Shown: positions 61,644 to 64,000 of the stretch, in pieces | Layout: every line of letters starts with the position of its first letter | How positions within the stretch are numbered: the first letter of the stretch is position 1 | Assembly (NCBI GenBank): GCA_016714045.1 | Contig: JADJNY010000003.1 | Coordinates: 495,785-559,784, forward strand | Direction of reading: 5' to 3' | DNA length: 64,000 nucleotides | Source: Planctomycetota bacterium | GTDB lineage: Bacteria > Planctomycetota > UBA1135 > GCA-002686595 | The notes under the pieces: model-generated | What the model saw: the letters and a program-made list of their open reading frames with translations, nothing else | What the model was told of the DNA's origin: nothing | Database searches by the model: none | Made by a program: the position numbers and the translations under genes

Positions 61644-62190
61644 GTGACCGAGGATCAGTCAGATCCTGATCCGGCAGCCGCGGAGTTCGCCTCTACCGAT
61701 TCGTGCCTGTGCGGACTCGCCAGTCACCACGCGAGCGACTCGGGAACGGCAGACGACTTGGCGCAGGACACCTGGCTTGTCGCCGCGCGGCGCGGCGTCC
61801 ACCCCGTGCAAGTGCAGCGTCCCTGGCTCGTCGGCGTACCCCGCAAACTGCGGAAGGGGAACGCGCGACTCGAACGAGCGCGAGCGCGCCGCCAAGCGTA
61901 GCTGGCGCGTGGTGATGCGGTCGACTCGCACGTCGACGAGCTTTCGAAGGCTTCGATCTGCGAACTCGTGCGGGCGGCGGTCGGGGAGAGCTCTGAGCCG
62001 ATTCTCTCGACCGCCAGGCCGAACTGCACGACTTCGAGCAGCTCACGGTGGGGGAGATCGCCGAATGCACCGGTCGTCCTGTCGCGCCGTTGAACACGCT
62101 CCTCCTGCGCGCGCGCCAGGTTGCGCGAGATCCTCGACGGCAAGCAGCGCGGTGGACTCGATGCGTGGATGATTGCACTCGCTCGTTCCT
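61644..62190 (+). pseudogene. Remnant of an ECF sigma factor
   Basis: From a GTG at 61644 the frame reads C-L-C-G-L-A-S-H-H-A-S-D-S-G-T-A-D-D-L-A-Q-D-T-W-L-V-A-A-R (region 2) and Q-R-P-W-L-V-G-V, then stops at 61901. In other frames further on come L-T-V-G-E-I-A-E-C-T-G-R-P-V-A-P-L-N-T-L-L-L-R-A-R (region 4, near 62040-62120) and E-I-L-D-G-K-Q-R-G-G-L-D-A-W-M-I-A-L. The order is right for one sigma factor but at least two frame changes are needed, and the space between regions 2 and 4 is disturbed. Not expected to be functional. Confidence 0.7.
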
Positions 62191-62550
62191 CGAGGATGCC
62201 GGTGAGCGTCAGGTCCCGCTTTCGCCGAGCGCGGCCGGCTTCGCGCTGCTTATCGCGTGGTCCCGAGCGCTCCTTCTCGCGTCGGCGGCCGTGTTCATCG
62301 AGTCGGAACCGCTCTGGCAACGCGATGCCCACACCGACGCGGAAGGCATCGCGCGCTTCCCGGACGCGCCCGACAAGAAACTCGGCGTCGAGCTCGTCCA
62401 GCCCGGCCCGGAAGCGCGCGCGCCCTCCTCCACGGTGAGAGACGGTCCGCGCGTCGGCCCCGAAGCGCTCGAAGTTCGCCTGCCGATCGGACTGGAAGCC
62501 CTCCCCGATCGTCGGCGGGCTCCCTCGGGAATCGTGGCCCGCGTCACTCG
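62190..62550 (+). pseudogene. Possible remnant of a second anchored regulatory-like protein
   Basis: One frame contains a hydrophobic A-L-L-I-A-W-S-R-A-L-L-L-A-S-A-A-V and then H-T-D-A-E-G-I-A-R-F-P-D-A-P-D, which resembles the beta-sandwich segments of the protein at 59906-61588. There is no start, and the frame is not complete. A weak call. Confidence 0.4.
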
Positions 62551-62560
62551 TGGAGCGCGC

Positions 62561-63046
62561 TCACTTCCGCTCGAACACGAACGCCTTCGAACGCGTCCCG
62601 TCGAGCATCGAGATCGTCGCCGTCACGCCCTTCTCGGTCTTCTCGTAGCGGATGCGCTGCGGGTGGTCGTGTTCGGGGTTCTCGAAGACGACCTGCTTCT
62701 CGTCGCAGGAGACCATCGGGAAGAGCGTCGGCTTCGGACTGCCGCCCGGCATCGCGACGTAGGCGATCGAACCCGCGCGCGCGGAGATGCGCAGGAACTC
62801 GAAGAAGCGCGTCTTCTCCTTGTCGTAGGTGTGCGACGTGCCGAGCAACGTCGTGCCCTGCAACGGCCGCCAGTGTTCCTCGGTGACGACCCCGTTCTCC
62901 TCGAACGCCCACGTGCCCGAGAGCCACTCGAGCCGTTTCAGCTCGGCGGGGTCCCACTTCTTCGCGTCGGTGCCCTGCGGTGCGGCGGAGAGGCAGAGGA
63001 ACGCGATGAGGGCGATGCGTGCGAGCTTGGTGAACGACTTGGGCAT
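62561..63046 (-). CDS. Secreted DUF6265-like protein
   Basis: The product has 161 residues. The signal peptide is MPKSFTKLARIALIAFLCLS with A-A-P-Q-G after it. The mature part has L-E-W-L-S-G-T-W, T-E-E-H-W-R-P-L-Q-G-T-T-L-L-G-T-S-H-T, F-F-E-F-L-R-I, and F-E-N-P-E-H-D-H-P-Q-R-I-R-Y, which together match small secreted DUF6265/'DUF1579-like' beta-barrel proteins. The function is unknown. Confidence 0.78.
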   Translation of the reverse strand: MPKSFTKLARIALIAFLCLSAAPQGTDAKKWDPAELKRLEWLSGTWAFEENGVVTEEHWRPLQGTTLLGTSHTYDKEKTRFFEFLRISARAGSIAYVAMPGGSPKPTLFPMVSCDEKQVVFENPEHDHPQRIRYEKTEKGVTATISMLDGTRSKAFVFERK

Positions 63047-63102
63047 GGGGAGGACTCCTTCGCGCTCAGCGCTCTAGCGCCCGCGGGGACCCCCAAGCCG
63101 CG

Positions 63103-64000
63103 TCACCACACGAGGCGCCAACCGTTGCTCACGTTGAACGACGCCGGCGGGCAGAACCCGGCGGCCGCGTTGCGGAAGTAGACCTGGTAGCGCGCGGTGA
63201 GCCCGCTACCTGGGGGCGTCGCGCCGCGCGTCGAGACGCTCACGTTGCCCGGGCCCGGGTAGGTCGCCGAACCCGCGGTCGAGAGCAGCGTGCCGAGGCG
63301 GATCAGGTTCCCGCCGACGCAGCGCACGCCGTCGCCGAACACGAGGCCGCTCGCGACGTCGTCGTCCCCTTTCAAGAAGACGCACGGCGCGCGTGAGCGG
63401 CATCCCCGTCGCCGACGAGGCGCACGTCGTCCGTCGCCGTCGCGCCGAAGACGGAGAGCAGCGCGCCTAGCGGCTCTACCGAGTTCGCGCAGCCGCGCCC
63501 CGCTCCGCCCGTGTTGCCGCACGGACACGCGATCGTCACCGCCGCGTCCGCGCCGTCGCCCGCGCAGTACGGCGCGCCGTCGAGCGCACAGCCCTTCAGC
63601 GCGGACAAGAACCCACCGGCGTTCGCCGGCGAGTCGAGGTTCGTCCACAGCTCCTCGCCGCCCGACGAACCCGAGTCGAACGCGTGGAGCACGGTGAACT
63701 GCCGCGCGTCGAGCGGCTGCCAGGTCCCGCCGACGAGCGCGAGCGTCTTCGCCGCAGCGCCTCCCCCGACGTACCCCGACGCGACGAGTCGAGCTCCCTG
63801 CGCGGTGCGCCACGAGGCGAGGACGTACATCTCGGCCGGCGCGGCGGCGCCCGAGGGATGCCACCCGCTCCCGTCCCAGCGCGCGACGCCGTTCGTGTAC
63901 GTGCCGCCGGCGCGTGTGAACTGCCCGGCGACGTAGAGCCCCGGACCGCTGCCGTCGTCGTGCACCGCGAGCGCGAACGCGAGCGGGGACCAACCGCCAG
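63103..64000 (-). pseudogene. Secreted protein with the shared C-terminal domain; frameshifted and cut at the window edge
   Basis: The 5' end is outside the window. The visible N-terminal part has G-L-Y-V-A-G-Q-F-T-R-A-G-G and V-A-R-W-D-G-S-G-W, a repeat type of secreted beta-propeller-like proteins. It then enters the shared domain: Y-C-A-G-D-G, C-P-C-G-N-T, G-C-A-N-S. Near 63380-63405 two small shifts are needed to go from R-L-V-G-D-G to M-P-L-T-R-A and on to V-F-L-K-G-D (for example one extra C in the CCCC run at 63404-63407 on the plus strand). After that the domain continues intact to F-C-P-P-A-S-F-N-V-S-N-G-W and a final W. Either assembly error or true inactivation. Confidence 0.75.

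Noticed and set aside
1..64000. CRISPR array, prophage or intact insertion sequence
   Set aside because: No regularly spaced repeats with unique spacers, no phage structural or integrase genes and no transposase were recognised. The only mobile-looking items are the short inverted-repeat element and the two 78-bp hairpin repeats.

Overview
The window is very GC-rich, densely coded DNA, most likely from a Planctomycetota bacterium of a poorly characterised high-GC lineage. That placement is inference. It rests on the many large secreted proteins that share one C-terminal cysteine-containing domain, the ECF sigma factor paired with a kinase-TPR protein, the DUF58/SpoIIM/RDD gene neighbourhood, a sulfatase, and a planctomycete-like RNA polymerase omega subunit. 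I recognise no rRNA, tRNA, phage genes, transposase or CRISPR array.

Layout. 1-5.1 kb: 3' end of a DUF58 protein, a secreted PPC-type protein, a SpoIIM-family and an RDD-family membrane protein, and a small inverted-repeat element. 5.1-9.6 kb: site-2 protease, an aldehyde:ferredoxin oxidoreductase carrying a C-terminal MoaD/ThiS-like domain, and a heptosyltransferase-like enzyme. 9.9-14.5 kb: tandem paralogous secreted FG-GAP proteins. 14.7-19.5 kb: radical SAM/SPASM protein, a heavily frameshifted family 2 glycosyltransferase and a GT39-like membrane glycosyltransferase with a repeat domain. 19.5-27.1 kb: another secreted protein, two half-size ABC exporters and a PSMA-like M28 peptidase. 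27.4-31.8 kb: a HAD-phosphatase/P-loop-kinase fusion, an anchored hypothetical protein, a VapC-like toxin with antitoxin, an orphan antitoxin-like gene and rpoZ. 31.8-39.1 kb: lpxK, a lipid A acyltransferase, a conserved unknown, an Imm11-like gene, a secreted protein and hldE. 39-49.8 kb: sulfatase, two frameshifted S9 peptidases, a DUF350 protein, an anchored protein, an rlmA-like methyltransferase and an esterase. 49.8-57.2 kb: two SGNH-hydrolase paralogues, a secreted protein, and the kinase/sigma pair. 57.6-64 kb: glnA, a cysteine-rich secreted protein in an operon with an anchored protein, a decayed sigma factor, a DUF6265 protein, and a truncated secreted protein at the window edge.

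Themes. The heptosyltransferase, the exporters, lpxK, the acyltransferase and hldE together imply a lipid A/heptose outer membrane. Six secreted proteins carry the same roughly 150-residue C-terminal domain, which is a candidate sorting or anchoring module. Two 78-bp intergenic repeats, in opposite orientation about 3.8 kb apart, fold into the same long hairpin with compensating base changes. Several genes are interrupted by single-base indels, often in short homopolymers. These are either assembly errors or true pseudogenes, and the sequence alone does not decide.
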